DNA of 64,000 nt from Buddleja alternifolia (GCA_019426215.1 CM033403.1:3797001-3861000), one strand, 5' to 3'. Positions 10,106-21,905 are shown, numbered from the stretch's first letter. Numbers and translations: made by a program. Notes: generated by a model not told the origin, from the sequence alone.

Positions 10106-11703
10106 TGTTAGGAATCCTTTTGAGCGAAAAACGTAGCGGAATAATTGAGGACTGCTAAAGTCGAATCACTTTAACGTGGTTTGATGATTTTCAAAGATTT
10201 TACAAAAATTAAACGAAATTGAGTACCTTTTCGATTTCGTTTTCTTGAATTCGCGTAACAACAACTCTCCTAGAATTCCTGTCCCCAAAGATTCACGTGA
10301 AACGATCCTTCCAAAGATTCCCGAAAAACTTTCCTTGTGGTGGTGGTGGATGGCTAGAGAGAGGATTAGGGGTAGGAGTTTCCTAGGGATGGCAATGGGA
10401 CCGGGTCTAACGAGTACCCGTCCTGGACCCGTCCCTAATGGGACGGGAATGAATCCAAAAAAGGGGGACCGGGTCCGAGTTCGGGTATCGGAAATCAAGA
10501 CCCGGCTGGGTTCGGGACGGGAAACGAGTCCAGTCGATACCCGTCCCGGACCTGGTCCCGATCAAAATAATTATAATATTTTTAAATTATATATATATAT
10601 ATATATATGTTGTTAGTGTATATATATTATTATATATGTAGTAAATTATATATATATATATATATGTTGTTAGTGTATATATATTATTATATATGTAGTG
10701 GTGGACACTTTTTTATAGTGGGAGACAAAAGTGTCCACCTCTATATGTTGGGGGGAGAAGAAGAATAAAAAAAAAGGAAGAAGAAGGAGGAGCCCGGGGG
10801 GGAGAAGAAAACAAAAAGGAAGAAGAACGAGAAGAAGAAGAAGAAGAAAAAGGAAGAAGAAGGGGCGGTCGGGGGCGGGGGGGGGGGGGGGGGGTGGAAG
10901 AAGAAGAAGAAGAAGAAAAAAACAGGAAGAAAAAGAAGGAGAACAAGAAGAATGTCAAAAAAAAAAGAATCAGTCGGGTCCAATGGGAAGGACACGGACC
11001 CGCCGGGAAATGACCGGGTCCGGGTCCAATTTTTTTTTAACGGGACGGGAAATGAGTCCTACCCAACCCGTCCCATTCCCGTCTCGTTGTCATCCCTAGA
11101 GTTTCCTTCTTTTTTGTGTTATGCAATTAGGGTTAGGAGTCTTGTTACAGTTGGAGATATCTATATCTCTCTTGACTTATGCAACAAGTAGGAGACCTCC
11201 TTTGGACTCCTTGTGGCAGCCCCTAGGGCTCCATGGACGGTCAAGGTGGGCTTAAGTTGGCCCGGTCAACTTAGTCCACCTTTTAATATATATTTTATTT
11301 AAATCCTATTTAAATCCAAAATATATATAATTTAATTTCATTTAATTAATTCTTTACTTAAATAATTTAATTTAATCTAATTGAATTAAATATTTAATTT
11401 ATTGATTTACCATTAAATCAATCCGTCAAATTAATTTTTATCTTTATAAAAGATTAACACAAAAAGACATCTTGTTCGTTTCTTATAGCGCGACTCTTTA
11501 GGTTCGTCTCAATTGGCAATGAGAGGAATTATCATAGGATATGAGTGTCACCTAGCCAGTCCCGTGGACTCGCATCGTAACCTAATTGAGTATGAAATGA
11601 ACGAATCATTTTACGAGCCTCTAGACCATAAATATTGTATGTGTATAAGCCCTTCATTGACGTATCTCGATCAAGTGAGAGTCATAGTATATGTCAAACT
11701 CGC
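10106..11703 (-). mobile_element. Family-2 copia 3' LTR, truncated (copy A)
   Basis: The LTR end is TGTTAGGAATCC on plus, directly after the TSD TTGCC (10101-10105). It matches the full family-2 LTR at 50790-52292 up to about 11703, then switches to gag. The U3 portion and polypurine tract are gone. A 715-bp hAT element splits it at 10384-11098. Confidence 0.75.
10384..11098. mobile_element. Non-autonomous hAT element (copy A)
   Basis: The termini are TAGGGATGGCAATGGGACC and, reverse-complemented, TAGGGATGACAACGAGACG. The 8-bp TSD GAGTTTCC lies at 10376-10383 and 11099-11106. The interior is CCGGGT-rich near the ends, with (TA)n runs, poly-G and a long GAA/GGA purine tract. The long lysine/arginine- or serine/proline-rich open frames on both strands arise from that tract and are not genes. 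The family-2 LTR at 51053-51075 shows the uninterrupted site. Confidence 0.8.
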
Positions 11704-12505
11704 TAAACTTTGTGCATTAAATCATAGCATAATCAAGTTCTATACCTGAAGTAATGTCTGCTTTCAGCTTGGGACAGTCACGTTTCTAGTCGTCCACTTC
11801 CTGGCAGTGGATACATGTTTTTGCAACTCTCGGGCGCTTCTTTCCCCTTTCATGGTTATTTGAAGCAATCCTCACACCTAGCAGCCCATTTGGAGGTAAA
11901 TCATCATCTCATTCCTTTTTCAATAGTGCTTTCATGTGAACAAGTCTATCTTTAAGGTCTAGTAAAGATCCTCCCAGGTCATCTACCTCAAAGTTAGTGA
12001 CAAAAGCAAAGAAAAATCTAGGGAGATATTGGAGAATGAGATTCACTTGCAGATGAAAATCCATGAAACCTCCCAGAGTTTGAAGCCTTCCTATCATGGA
12101 TATCATGTTCATAACATGAGTTGCTACTTCATCGTCTTCTCCCATTCTGGCATGGAAAAGTTCCTTCGATAAGTAATATCAAATTAATTTTCCATGTTCC
12201 CCGAACATTTCCTCCAAATGAAGCATAATTGACTTGGGACTTTCCCTATCCAAATGAATGTGTCTTAAATCTTTGCTCATGGATTGTAACATGTAGTTGG
12301 TGACTTTTTGGGCATCAGAGTTCCATCTCTCGTAAACTTTCAGAACAGACTTTCCTTCTTCAGCCCTAAGCAGAGTTGGACCATCTTGCTCCAAAATATG
12401 CTCAAGCAATTTCTTCTTCAGCTTGGCCCTCAGTGTTTTGACAGTCATTACAGTTTGGTCCAGTGAGGACATTTTTCTCAAGCATCGTTTTGAGTGGGTT
12501 AACAA
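11704..12505 (-). pseudogene. Family-2 copia gag remnant (copy A)
   Basis: Minus-strand frames at 12179-12505 and 11909-12145 belong to a UBN2-type copia Gag. Motifs include KKLLEHILEQDGPTLL, YMLQSMSKDLRHIHLD, LEEMFGEHGKLI and HVMNMISMIGRLQTLGG. A decayed CCHC zinc knuckle follows at about 11765-11820; its start CIHCQE and end KRDCPKLKADI are readable, but a TAG and a lost His sit between. Protease, integrase, RT and RNase H are absent, because coding jumps into the LTR at about 11704. The element could not move on its own. Confidence 0.75.
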
Positions 12506-14329
12506 TTTTGAGAGAGATATATGTGACTGCAGAAAATAAACTAAGATTTCATTAGATGATTATGTTGTACCCGAGAAAAATTAGGACTTTAATTTGACTT
12601 GGCTCCCACTTACATTTTTCGAACCATTGCACTCCCACTGCAATGAACGAAAATCTCTTTGGACAGATTTTGTAGTGAGTGATTGAATTCTTCAAAATTT
12701 TCAATGAGTCGCAATCTGTAAAGATATATGACTCATTGGAATTCTTGAAGTGGCATTTCAAGCCAATCAGTCCAACTGATGGTGTAATCTTACTTTTGGC
12801 TCATGGCTCACTTAACCTCAGCCTGTAACGAAATATTGGTGGTGATCCATCTAAGTACTTTCCCATCAACTCCTATTGATCTAACAGTTGAATCTCATCT
12901 TGCAACCTGTAACGGTGTATGGGATTAGATTTGCTTCGACCGATGGCATCAAATGCACTTAGAGAGATTTGAATTATGAATTAGTGCATAACCCCCATTA
13001 GTCGGGACGATGCCATACACAACTCATAATTCTATCTCTCAAAGTTTGATGGAGAGCCAGGATATCCAATATCCTTTTCAATCTTAGTATCTTTAATTCA
13101 GGAGAATTTGTTAATTTTATAAGGTCTCACTTTGCACATTAATTTATTACGCGCATATGTGGAATAAATCAAATGGAGCCAAGCAATAATAAAAAAAACC
13201 TAGTTATTCTATCAACATGCATTCCATGGACATTCTAGATTGATCTAAGCCATTAAATCAATCAAGGGGATAGGGGCCTGTATCAAATCTAATTTTGATA
13301 AGATCCGGGCTCCAAGCTCTAGAAACGATCTACTTCTAATGACATAACTTAGAAGCACCCTATACATTATTCTACCGAAAATAAAATACAAACTGGGGGG
13401 CACTAACCGGCCCACAACCCAGATAATACAAAGCGGTAAACCCTAAGTCCATGGGACGCATCCACCACAACATACATCAAAGCATGTAAATAAACTATTT
13501 AAAATTATGTTGCATTAATTTAAATCGAAATAGAATTCATAATTAATTAAATCTAATTTAATTACGAAAGGATAAATTTAATTTCAATTTTAAAAAGAAT
13601 AAATCCAATTTATTATTTAAGAAATAAGTGTAACTTATTCTTAATTATTTTGAAAAAACCAAACTCAACTCAAAATAAATCCAATTTATTTAATCGTCTA
13701 GAATCATAAACTAATTTCCTATTAATTTTTGACATAATTAAATCTAATTTAATTATAAAAGTCGAATCCAATTTAACTAATTGAATCTAATTTAATTTTA
13801 GAAAAACAAAATTAATTTTATTAGGAAAAGGGGGAATTGACAAATCCGGGTCAAATTTGTCTATTGGGTCAAACCCAATAATTATTAATATATATATATA
13901 TATATATATTAAATATATATATATAAATAATCGATGGGCCTGGCCCAAAATCCCGTAGACACACACACACGCGCTGGGCTAGGCCCAGCTCTGTTCATGT
14001 GCGCTGGGCCTAGCCTAGCGCGCAGATTGCTGGGCTTAGCCTAGCACCGTGTGTGCTGGAAACTGGGGCGGCAATCTTGTTTCAGCGCCGCCATCTCTTT
14101 TCCTATTTTTTCCAAAATACCGTACAGCAGCAGGGCTGCCGCTGTTGGCGTTGCCGGCGGCACCGCTCACCCGGCTGCACTACGGCATATATCGGGCAAG
14201 GATTTCGAGGCAATAAAAATTTTCAAAAATTTAGATTTAATATCAAATATTAAACATGCAAAAATCAAAATTTTAAATTCCAAATTAGCCATCATTTCAA
14301 ACGCAAAAAATAATCAAACGCGTTAAACC
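12506..14329 (-). other. Copia family-2 untranslated leader (copy A)
   Basis: This non-coding stretch between gag and the primer-binding site includes AT-rich TTTAATT repeats (13500-13850), a (TA)n run at about 13890-13925 and a C/G-rich GGGCTAGGCCCAG block near 13975-14045. It is shared with copy B. Open frames here are incidental. Confidence 0.6.
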
Positions 14330-14343
14330 TGGCTCTGATACCA
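14330..14343 (-). promoter_or_regulatory. Copia primer-binding site (copy A)
   Basis: On minus, TGGTATCAGAGCC directly follows the family-2 LTR tip (TGTTAGGAA at 14345-14353 on plus). This matches the initiator tRNA-Met complement used by most plant copia elements. Confidence 0.75.
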
Positions 14344-14353
14344 CTGTTAGGAA

Positions 14354-14717
14354 TGTTGGGAATATTTGTATCAAAACAGCGGAAGCGGTACAACGAATTT
14401 TTTTTATTCCCAAACAGGATCTACCAAGGTCTAGTTGTAAACAACAACGTATATGAAAAGAAGATTAAAATCACTTACTTGTTGTAGAGTAATTATCGTG
14501 CCCTTCAATCTTCCAAATCACGAATCGACGGTTGATTTTGATCCAAGTAGCACAAACGTTCTACCTCTAAATCGTATGTTGGAATTGATGGAAGAAAAAT
14601 CCTCCTTCTCTACCTCAAAGGGGGCTGCTACTAGAGTAAGAGGGGAGAGAGAGTTTTTCCTTTTCTTTTTCTGCAGTATTCTTAGAGCTTGGGTTTTTGT
14701 TCAACACATGAACTTAT
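14354..14717 (-). mobile_element. Family-1 copia LTR piece (copy A)
   Basis: Starts TGTTGGGAATATTTGTATC after AGGAA and matches 39749-40112 and the 5' LTR from 49418. It is cut by the nested solo LTR after CTTAT (14713-14717). The rest of family 1 is not in copy A. Confidence 0.75.
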
Positions 14718-16490
14718 TGTTGCGAAAGACATATAATTTAAAAACTAAAGCGACATCCCCAAAATTAGGGCTAGGTAGACATGGTACCATCGGATTCAAA
14801 AACTATCCTAGAGGAAGTTTTCTCGTGTTTATCTCTTGAAGACTAAGAATCAACAGCGTCTTTTTAAGCAACTCCCTTCTACACCTCTCTGGATGGGTTT
14901 GCCCTAGCGCCCCAAGCATTGCGCCTCTACGTTTATCCAAACCTTAGCTCGTACCCTCGATTATCTCCACCAGTGCTAGCAAAGAGAATATCGAATCGTG
15001 ACTTATGAAATGAGTAGGAATATATTTTGGTGTTCTTCGTACTCAACACATAAGTTGGAAGAATATTTTGTAAAAGAGGTGGAAGAGATGGAGAGAAAGA
15101 ATAAAGACTTAAAACCTTTGTTTTTATCTTGTGAAAAACTCTTGAAAGAAACCTAAAAATTGATTAGCTTAAATAAAACAACAACACACACATATATATA
15201 GGCACATACACGCCTACACACACACGCACACTCAGTGTGTGTGTTCACACTAAAAGAGGCGTGTATATCTATATATATGTACATATCCTTTTTATTTTAT
15301 TTAGTTTCCATTCTTTCTCAGACTCTCTTCCTTAATTAATTGGATATCTTTCCAACTAAAAAGATATTTCCATATATTTGATACAAATCAAATTTATTAT
15401 ATCATATCAAATAAGATATTTCCATATCTATAATATTTATCCTAATATATATTCATAAGATATCTCCATATCAATTAGTTACCTAATTAATTAGAATAGA
15501 TCTACCAAATATATTATAGGATAGATATATTAAATATATATATTTTTTATATATACAAGGGCGTATATATATTTTATATATACATGTGTGTAGACTTGGT
15601 GGGGATGTTATTTTGTTCACTAAGTCTATGTGTGTGTATATATGTATATATATATATTTATTTATTTCCTCTTTCATTAATTAATTAATTAGACCACTAA
15701 TTAATTAACTAGTTTTTCCCAATTTAATAATCCAATATTAAATTATAAGACTTTTATTAATTAAGACCACTTAATTAATTTATTCCTTTTTCCGATTAAT
15801 TAATTCCAATTAATTAATCTCTCCATTAATTCACAAAAAAATAATTAGCCAATAAGTAGACACAAGTATTGGTGTGTGACCCTTAGGCTCATGAACAAGG
15901 CTCGCTAAGTTCCTCTACATAGGTAGATAATATCCTAATAATTCCTTTGGCTTGGATTAATTGACTAATTAACCAAGGCGCACTATGGTCGTGGTGCGAT
16001 GTCTAGCAACGTCGCCAGATTCCTAGATGTTAATGATGAAAATGCAACCTCTCAGATTTTGATTTTATAGTGAGTTGCACGCTTCATCTATTCTGTGCAG
16101 ACCTAGGGTTTGGCGACGGTCGAACCCTACTCGCCTCGGGAAAACAGGACTATGTTGGTACAACTAATGACTCGGTCTTTCAAGCAGGGATCACCCCTCC
16201 TCTCTTATAGATTGATGATCTGGCCAGGAAACTTTTCGATCCTTCCGTCACGCACCCGATAGGAAATTCGGTACTCGTGACCCGGAGAAATCACTCTCTG
16301 AATGTCAATGTTCCACTGTAATACCACACTATACCTAAACATACATGCCCGTTATGACTCTCGGAGGGAGTGTATATCAAAGCAGCGGGGTAGTACCTTT
16401 TCAATGACATTCTCTGGTCTAAGGATTATTCATGCTACGAAAACCTATGGACTCCAGTTCGGACCGAACAATGGGAATCCTTGAGGGGAA
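14718..16490 (-). mobile_element. Nested solo LTR, truncated (copy A)
   Basis: Same element as 40113-42382, with a 34-bp deletion five bases from its plus-strand start, and truncated at about 16490 by the duplication edge. The part after about 15850 carries many single-base insertions and deletions relative to copy B. Confidence 0.7.
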
Positions 16491-16673
16491 GTTCAGCATC
16501 CGGAGAGCGTGTCGAGTTTCCGCCGCCGTCGTCGCCGGAGCGGCGGCTAAATCGTAAGTGTTCTTCCTTGAATCGCCGCCGCCGTTGTTGTTCTTATTCC
16601 GATTTGTTAAATTGATTGAACAATCATGTCTTCGATAACGATAATCGATTTCGAACTAGTTTTCACCATTTCC

Positions 16674-17497
16674 TTAGTTCAGAAGTTGTTTAACTTCAGT
16701 CAATTCGAGATCGTAAATGTCTACCCTAGGTATTGCCATGGCTGCAATCATGCTTGATTTGCCAGTACCTGAGAGCCGTACAATAATATCCTCTTTTCCA
16801 AGCCCTACCTGTGTTTTCTGATAAAAACTTTCACCATTAGCAAAATCCAATAGATCCGCCATAATTTCAGCTTTTTTGGAAGGATCTTGCCAATGTATCG
16901 AAGTACTTGGATGCTTGAATGGTACAGACTCCCATGGATGACCTCTGGAATCGAGAGAGCCTCCCTTAGAATTAGTATACAGCAATCTATCCTGACTTCT
17001 CCTTCGTATTTCATTGGCTTTTTCCATGACGAAATCGAGATAAGAATCGAGCACCAGGTGTTTTTTCTTTTTCCTGACTCGGAGAGTGAAACCTCGTTTC
17101 TCCTCGGCATTGCCGCCACGAGAATTTTGGCCCTGCCTTTGGTGACGATGTGTTCCCACTCGACCGGTGATGCCTTATAGTAATCGATCAGCTGGTCCGT
17201 TGTTGGAGAGGCCGTAGGTGATGGATGAGGAGTTGAGGCCGCGGGTGAGGCTGAGGCGTGGCCGGAGATGGAGGCGGAGGAGCTTAGGTAGATTTGGACA
17301 GCGTTGTAGAGTTCGTTGGTGTTGACACCGTCTATTTCTGTGATGTCGTAGTAGCAGTATGTGGAGAAGTAGCCGAAGAGGCGTGGAAGAATTTGAGCGG
17401 GCGAAGCGGAGTTCTGGAGGAAAGACGGTGTGGAGGAGGCTTTGGCAGAAGGCCCAGACGCCCATCATTGAGGCATTGTTGTCCAAATCTCCTTCAT
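16674..17497 (-). pseudogene. BCS1-like AAA-ATPase (At5g57480/At4g25835 type), 5' part
   Basis: Reading all minus frames gives the N-terminal half of a plant BCS1-type AAA-ATPase. The start is ATG at 17497 (MKEIWTTM, one base short), then MGVWAFCQSLLHTVFPPELR, FGYFSTYCYYDITEIDGVN, TNELYNAVQIYLSSSASISG, KRGFTLRVRKK, LVLDSYLDFVMEKANEIRR, SQDRLLYTNSKGGSLDSRG, HPWESVPFKHPST and GTGKSSMIAAMA, ending at DIYDLELTEVK. Members act as membrane-anchored ATPases and normally have about 500 residues. Here Walker A is degraded (RLSGTGKS for GPPGTGKS) and everything after the first third of the AAA domain, including Walker B, is absent. At least five single-base frameshifts separate otherwise well-conserved blocks. 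Because neighbouring 15850-21900 is full of similar indels, some may be assembly error. The truncation itself is clear. Confidence 0.75.
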
Positions 17498-17610
17498 CTT
17501 GTTTGACAGAGGGAAGGAGTGGTTTCAGGAAGAAGAGGAAAAAATGGTGAAGAAAATGTGTATTGGGAGAGATTGTGAGAAGGATGATACTAAGGGAGGT
17601 GAGTTTGAGG

Positions 17611-17620
17611 GATTTATAGA
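17611..17620 (-). promoter_or_regulatory. TATA box upstream of AAA-ATPase fragment
   Basis: Minus-strand TCTATAAATC lies about 115 bp upstream of the ATG at 17497, a normal core-promoter distance for a plant gene. It suggests the fragment kept its own promoter rather than being a processed copy. Confidence 0.45.
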
Positions 17621-17739
17621 GGGAAACGAATGATGGATTATGAAAATTTGAATGGAAAATATGGGAAAAATTGTAATCTATTATATGATTTTGGACTTGG
17701 GTTGAGTACAAAACCAAATTATTGGGATAATTATTGACA

Positions 17740-17975
17740 CACCCTTTTTATAATGTGTAATTACCAAAAAAAAAAAAAAACTCTCATGTTCTTTAAATCA
17801 CCAACACCCCCTACGAAGTTTAATGTAAAGTTTTTAGGGTAAATTGTAAAAAAAGTTAATTACAGGTGGGGTAATTGTCAGAAGTGCCGTATATGAGGGT
17901 TTTTTTTATGTAATTTAAAACAGAGGGAGTGATTGTGTAATTACACATTACACGAGGGGAGTTTGTGTAATTTTC
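17740..17975. repeat. Degenerate interspersed repeat with GTAATTAC-type text
   Basis: Contains gtgtaattacc near the left and gtgtaattacacattacac near the right, around a purine-rich core. It is similar in layout to 310-600 and 56716-56975. Probably an old MITE-like family. Confidence 0.35.
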
Positions 17976-18439
17976 CAAAATATTTTAGGAGAGGGAAGTC
18001 ATGCTTTAAGAGAATGATCAATTTTAAAACGAATATTATTGCTCAAAAAATAATAACAGTAAAATGAATTTTATTCAACTCATGATGTAATCATGTATCA
18101 AATGGGTGTTCAATGTCAAACAGTTCAAATCAAACCATATCTTCATCTATTACCATGAGGAGTAAGTGGATTGATCCGAACTATTTGGTGTATGTACACC
18201 AGATCCATACACATTTTTCGATATGAATCATACTATAATGCCAGGAGATAGATTGAAACTAAGAATAGGAAAATTGTAGTCCAAATTGGTTTGATAGAAC
18301 TCAAGTGTAAGTAGTTTGGTGAGTGAATTATGATAATTATAATTGCATGCTCATTTTAAATAATTACACTGGATTCGGTCAAACTAAGTCTAAATTAGAC
18401 TTTCTTTGCATAGTTAAAGGCATTCTTAATAAAGAAAAA

Positions 18440-19816
18440 TGTCCATTTAATTCCAATGGTTTTCCACCCCCGATTTAGAAAATATTGATATATTAATTTT
18501 CAAAATCAATTATTGTAATAAATTCTTTCCAAAACCAGGATAACTAAAAAAAGTGTGATATATAAACGGTGAAATATCAACATTGTTTCTTAACAAATGG
18601 ACTTATATGTCAGTATGGCTGAGTAGGGACCCGGGCCAGACGGGGAGGTGAGAGAATATAATATAGTGCACGAGATCAAGCTCTCGGTGCTTCTAACATC
18701 AAAATTCATTGGGAGGGGCGGATTTCTTATCACCACCCACTGAAAATCATGCCCTCTCAATGACTTTTGTGTGTTAGACGCACATGGAGCATTATAAAAT
18801 TTATGGAGGTGCGAGGCTCTTGCTAAAGAAAAGGTGGTGAGATAGTGTAGGGTTTTGAGATGAAGGAAAGTTTGCTTAATTGTTTTGCACATATTTCTCA
18901 TTTTTTATTTACAAATCGAGCTGGAGTCTCAAAACTTATCGAGCACAAAAAGTTATTTAAGTTGGTTTGATATATTAATAAAGGAGCTTTTAACGATTTA
19001 TTTCTAGTTGAGTATCGATAGTTTTAATTTATCTGCACTCTTATACGTATCCAGGTTTGCGTCATACTACATGCATATTAATAAATAGCTAATTAAGTTC
19101 AATCTTTCAAACAATTTGCTCCAATTATTTAATCTATCCAAATGAAGCAAAATCAAATTTTACATATTAAGCGAGACAATTTGCTTCATTTATTAATGCA
19201 TTTTCTTGTGTCCACACAGTTCACGTGGAGGTTTTTTTTTTTTTTTTTTTTAAAAAATTTTAGTATATAGAGTGTAACTTAAAAGAATGCAAAACGGTAA
19301 GAAAATGAATCACATATTATAGGACAATGTTAATAGAAAATTAATAAGAATAATAATAAAAATGATACCTGTACGTTGTAACTGATTTTCCATTGACCCG
19401 CGCACGACTATAAAATACAGGCTATAGTTCCAGTGGCAGTGGAGATTTGTACGGCATTCTGGTGAATCGGTAATTTGGAATTGATTACTGACTAGTCAAT
19501 TTCTCAATGAGCATTGATTGTAGGGGCACGAAGGACAATTGATTGATTTTGCTCTGGTAGAGGATTTTCTATCTGGCATTATCAGCCCTTTTTCTTAACT
19601 TGTCCTCATTCAAAGGGCTAAGATTTATTTAAATAAATTAGTTAACAACTTAATTTAGACATTTCCCATATAAATATTTTATTTGTAGATTTTATGCTTA
19701 TTGGTTATTCAATTTTTATAGTTTAGGATCCATATTTATCACCTAGTTTTGTGTTTTGTGCTTTAACTTAAAAGTATTATGATAAAGGTTGGACTATACT
19801 AGATCTCAAACCCAGC
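18440..19816. repeat. Tandem 1.4-kb repeat, unit 1
   Basis: This unit and 19817-21252 are diverged direct repeats. Shared landmarks are gatttagaaaatattgatat, cttaacaaatgg.cttatatgtca, aaatcatgccctctcaatgac, ccacacagttca.(g/t)tggaggttttttt, gtggagatttgtacggcattc and ggactatacta. Single-base indels are frequent. The small minus ORF (18590-18901) is shared only in part with unit 2 and has no known motif, so I do not call it a gene. The actataaaatacaggctatag stretch at about 19407 may be a TATA box. Confidence 0.75.
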
Positions 19817-21252
19817 AATGTCCATTTTCATACCAATGTTTTTTCACCCCCGCTGATTTAAAAAACTTTGGTATATTACATTTTAAAATCTTGATTTAGA
19901 AAATATTGATATATTAAATTTCAAATCAATTAAATTGTAATAAATTCTTGCCAAAACTAGGATAACTGAAAAAAGTGTGGCATATAAACGGTTAATATAA
20001 CATTGCTTCTTAACAAATGGGCTTATATGTCAATGTGGGTGAGTAGGAAGCCGGGACAAAATGGAGAGGTGGGAGGATAAAACTATATATGCACCTAGAT
20101 CAATGCTTTTGGTGCATCCAACATCAAAATTCATTGAGAGGGTTGGATTTCTTACCACCCCGCCCATGTGAAAATCATGCCCTCTCAATGACTTTTGTGG
20201 TGTTAGATGAGCATGGAGCAATATAAAATTTCTGGAGGTGCGCGAGGTATTAGGTTAAGGAAAGGTGTGAGATAGTGAAGGGGTTTTGAGATGAAGGGAA
20301 AGTTTTGCTTGAATATCATCATTTTTTTTTTTAAAATCGAGCTGAGTTTCAAAACTTAACGAGTACAAAAAATTGTTTTAGCTTGTTTAATATTTATAAA
20401 CGAGCTTTGACAATCTATTTTCAGTTGAGTATCGAATAGTTTAATTTATTGTACTCTTATACATATCCAGGTCACGTCACACTATATGCATGTTAATAAA
20501 TAGCTTAATTAAGCTCAATCTTTCAAACAATTTGCTCCAATTATTTATCTATCCAAATGAAACAAAACACAAATTTTACATATTAAGTGAACAATTTGCT
20601 TCATTTATTTCATGCATTTTTCTTGCGTCCACACAGTTCATATGGAGGTTTTTTTTTTTATCAGGTAAAGAAATGAATCAACATAATTATAGTATAATGT
20701 TTGATAGAAAATTAATAAAAAAAATAATAAAATGATACTTGTAACTGGATTTTCCATTGGCCCCCGCATGACTATAAATACGGGTGATACTTAGTGAGAT
20801 CGAGAGTTGGACTCCCATTGCATTTTAACCGCACACAATGCCCAACTCCCGTCTCATGAGTCTCACCCTATAGAATACAGCTATAGTTCCAGTGGCAGTG
20901 GAGATTTGTACGGCATTCTTGTGAATCGGTAATTTGGAATTGATTACTGATTAGTCATTTCTCAATGAGCATTGATTGTAGGGGCACAAAAGACAATTGA
21001 TTGATTTTGCTCTGGTAAGAGGATTTCTATCTGGCATTATCAGCTCTTTTCTTAACTTGTTCTCATTCAAAAGGTCTAAGATTCATTTAAATAAATATTA
21101 ACAACTTAATTTAGACATTTCCCATATAAATAATTTATTTGTAGATTTTATGCTAATGGTTATTCTAATTTTTATATTTTAAACCTAATTTTGTGCTCTA
21201 GTTTAAAAAATATTATGATAATGGATGGACTATACTATGATCCAAACGCAAC
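19817..21252. repeat. Tandem 1.4-kb repeat, unit 2
   Basis: Second copy of the unit at 18440-19816. It differs by an 87-bp MITE at 20782-20868 and by a short internal duplication near its start, where a gattta.aaaa(c/t)(t/a)tt.gtatatta phrase occurs twice. Confidence 0.75.
20782..20868. mobile_element. 87-bp MULE-type MITE
   Basis: A hairpin insertion present only in unit 2. The left arm begins GGGTGATACTTAGTGAGATC and the right arm, reverse-complemented, begins GGGTGAGACTCATGAGACGG. It is flanked by tataaatac (20773-20781) and tatagaatac (20869-20878), a 9-10-bp imperfect TSD. Unit 1 provides the empty site (actataaaatacaggctatag). The TSD length points to the Mutator superfamily. Confidence 0.65.
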
Positions 21253-21307
21253 AAATTAATGAGAACTAGGATTTATTGTGCCCTATTATTAGAACTACAA
21301 ATATTAC

Positions 21308-21905
21308 TGATCTAGCATTTCCCCTACTATCCCAGTCAAGAGGATCAACAATACGCAGAAACAACACGATATCAATATTATAGACTGCACTCATACGATG
21401 TAGTTGCCTACGTACCCGTCGGGATCAGTCTAAACGTAGTTCGAATAAAGTGGTTAGAATTGATATGATTCGTAGTATTATGACACACTCGTATTTGTAT
21501 AAGAGGTTCGTACTCTCGAGTCTCCGATTATCTAAGCTCCACGAGTAGTGATTCGTAGTATTTATGGCTCAGATTCTCGGTCCCCACTTCTTCATAAATG
21601 ACTGTATTTATAGAGTTTTCATTCGAGTAGGTGCGAATGATTGACACGACGTCTTGCCTACGGATTCCCTACAGTGTATCAGATGGGTGGCACAGATTCG
21701 ACGCCCATCAGGTCGGGCCATGAACCGACCCTACCCGAAAAAACACGCGGATCTTGGAGTGTAATGCAAATACCAAGGTTATAGGGGGGGTGTGAAACCT
21801 GTCTCGTTTCCTCGTATTCGAGGTAGTATTCACATATACGACCCTATATATTCCAAGGAATACGAGCTGACGACTATTAAATCTAATAATATTTTAGGTA
21901 TATCA
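21308..21905 (-). repeat. 3' LTR of Tat gypsy element
   Basis: 598 bp, matching the 5' LTR with many short indels (for example gatgtagttgcc versus gatgttgagttgcc). A TATA box (CTCTATAAATACAG on minus) is at about 21605-21614. Confidence 0.88.

Larger units (their letters stand above)
6701..16490 (+). repeat. Segmental duplication, copy A
   Basis: Base-by-base reading shows this stretch is a near-identical direct copy of 32121-42000. It contains the same Helitron part, SKIP14-like exon, MULE-like terminus, hAT insertion, copia gag and nested LTR pieces in the same order. Differences in sampled stretches are occasional substitutions, microsatellite length changes, and deletions in A of about 21 bp near 6831 and 34 bp near 14722. 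The left edge lies inside the Helitron and the right edge inside a solo LTR, so neither edge is a transposon end. From about 15850 the match to copy B drops abruptly through many single-base indels. Confidence 0.92.

Noticed and set aside
10713..11099. Ser/Phe/Pro-rich and Arg/Lys-rich open frames (also 36094-36598)
   Set aside because: They lie in the purine-tract interior of a non-autonomous hAT element, open on both strands and differing between duplicates only by microsatellite length.
14051..14326. Ala/Gly-rich plus ORFs near the copia leader (and 39458-39721)
   Set aside because: GC-rich leader text of the family-2 copia. Frame and length differ between the two duplicates.
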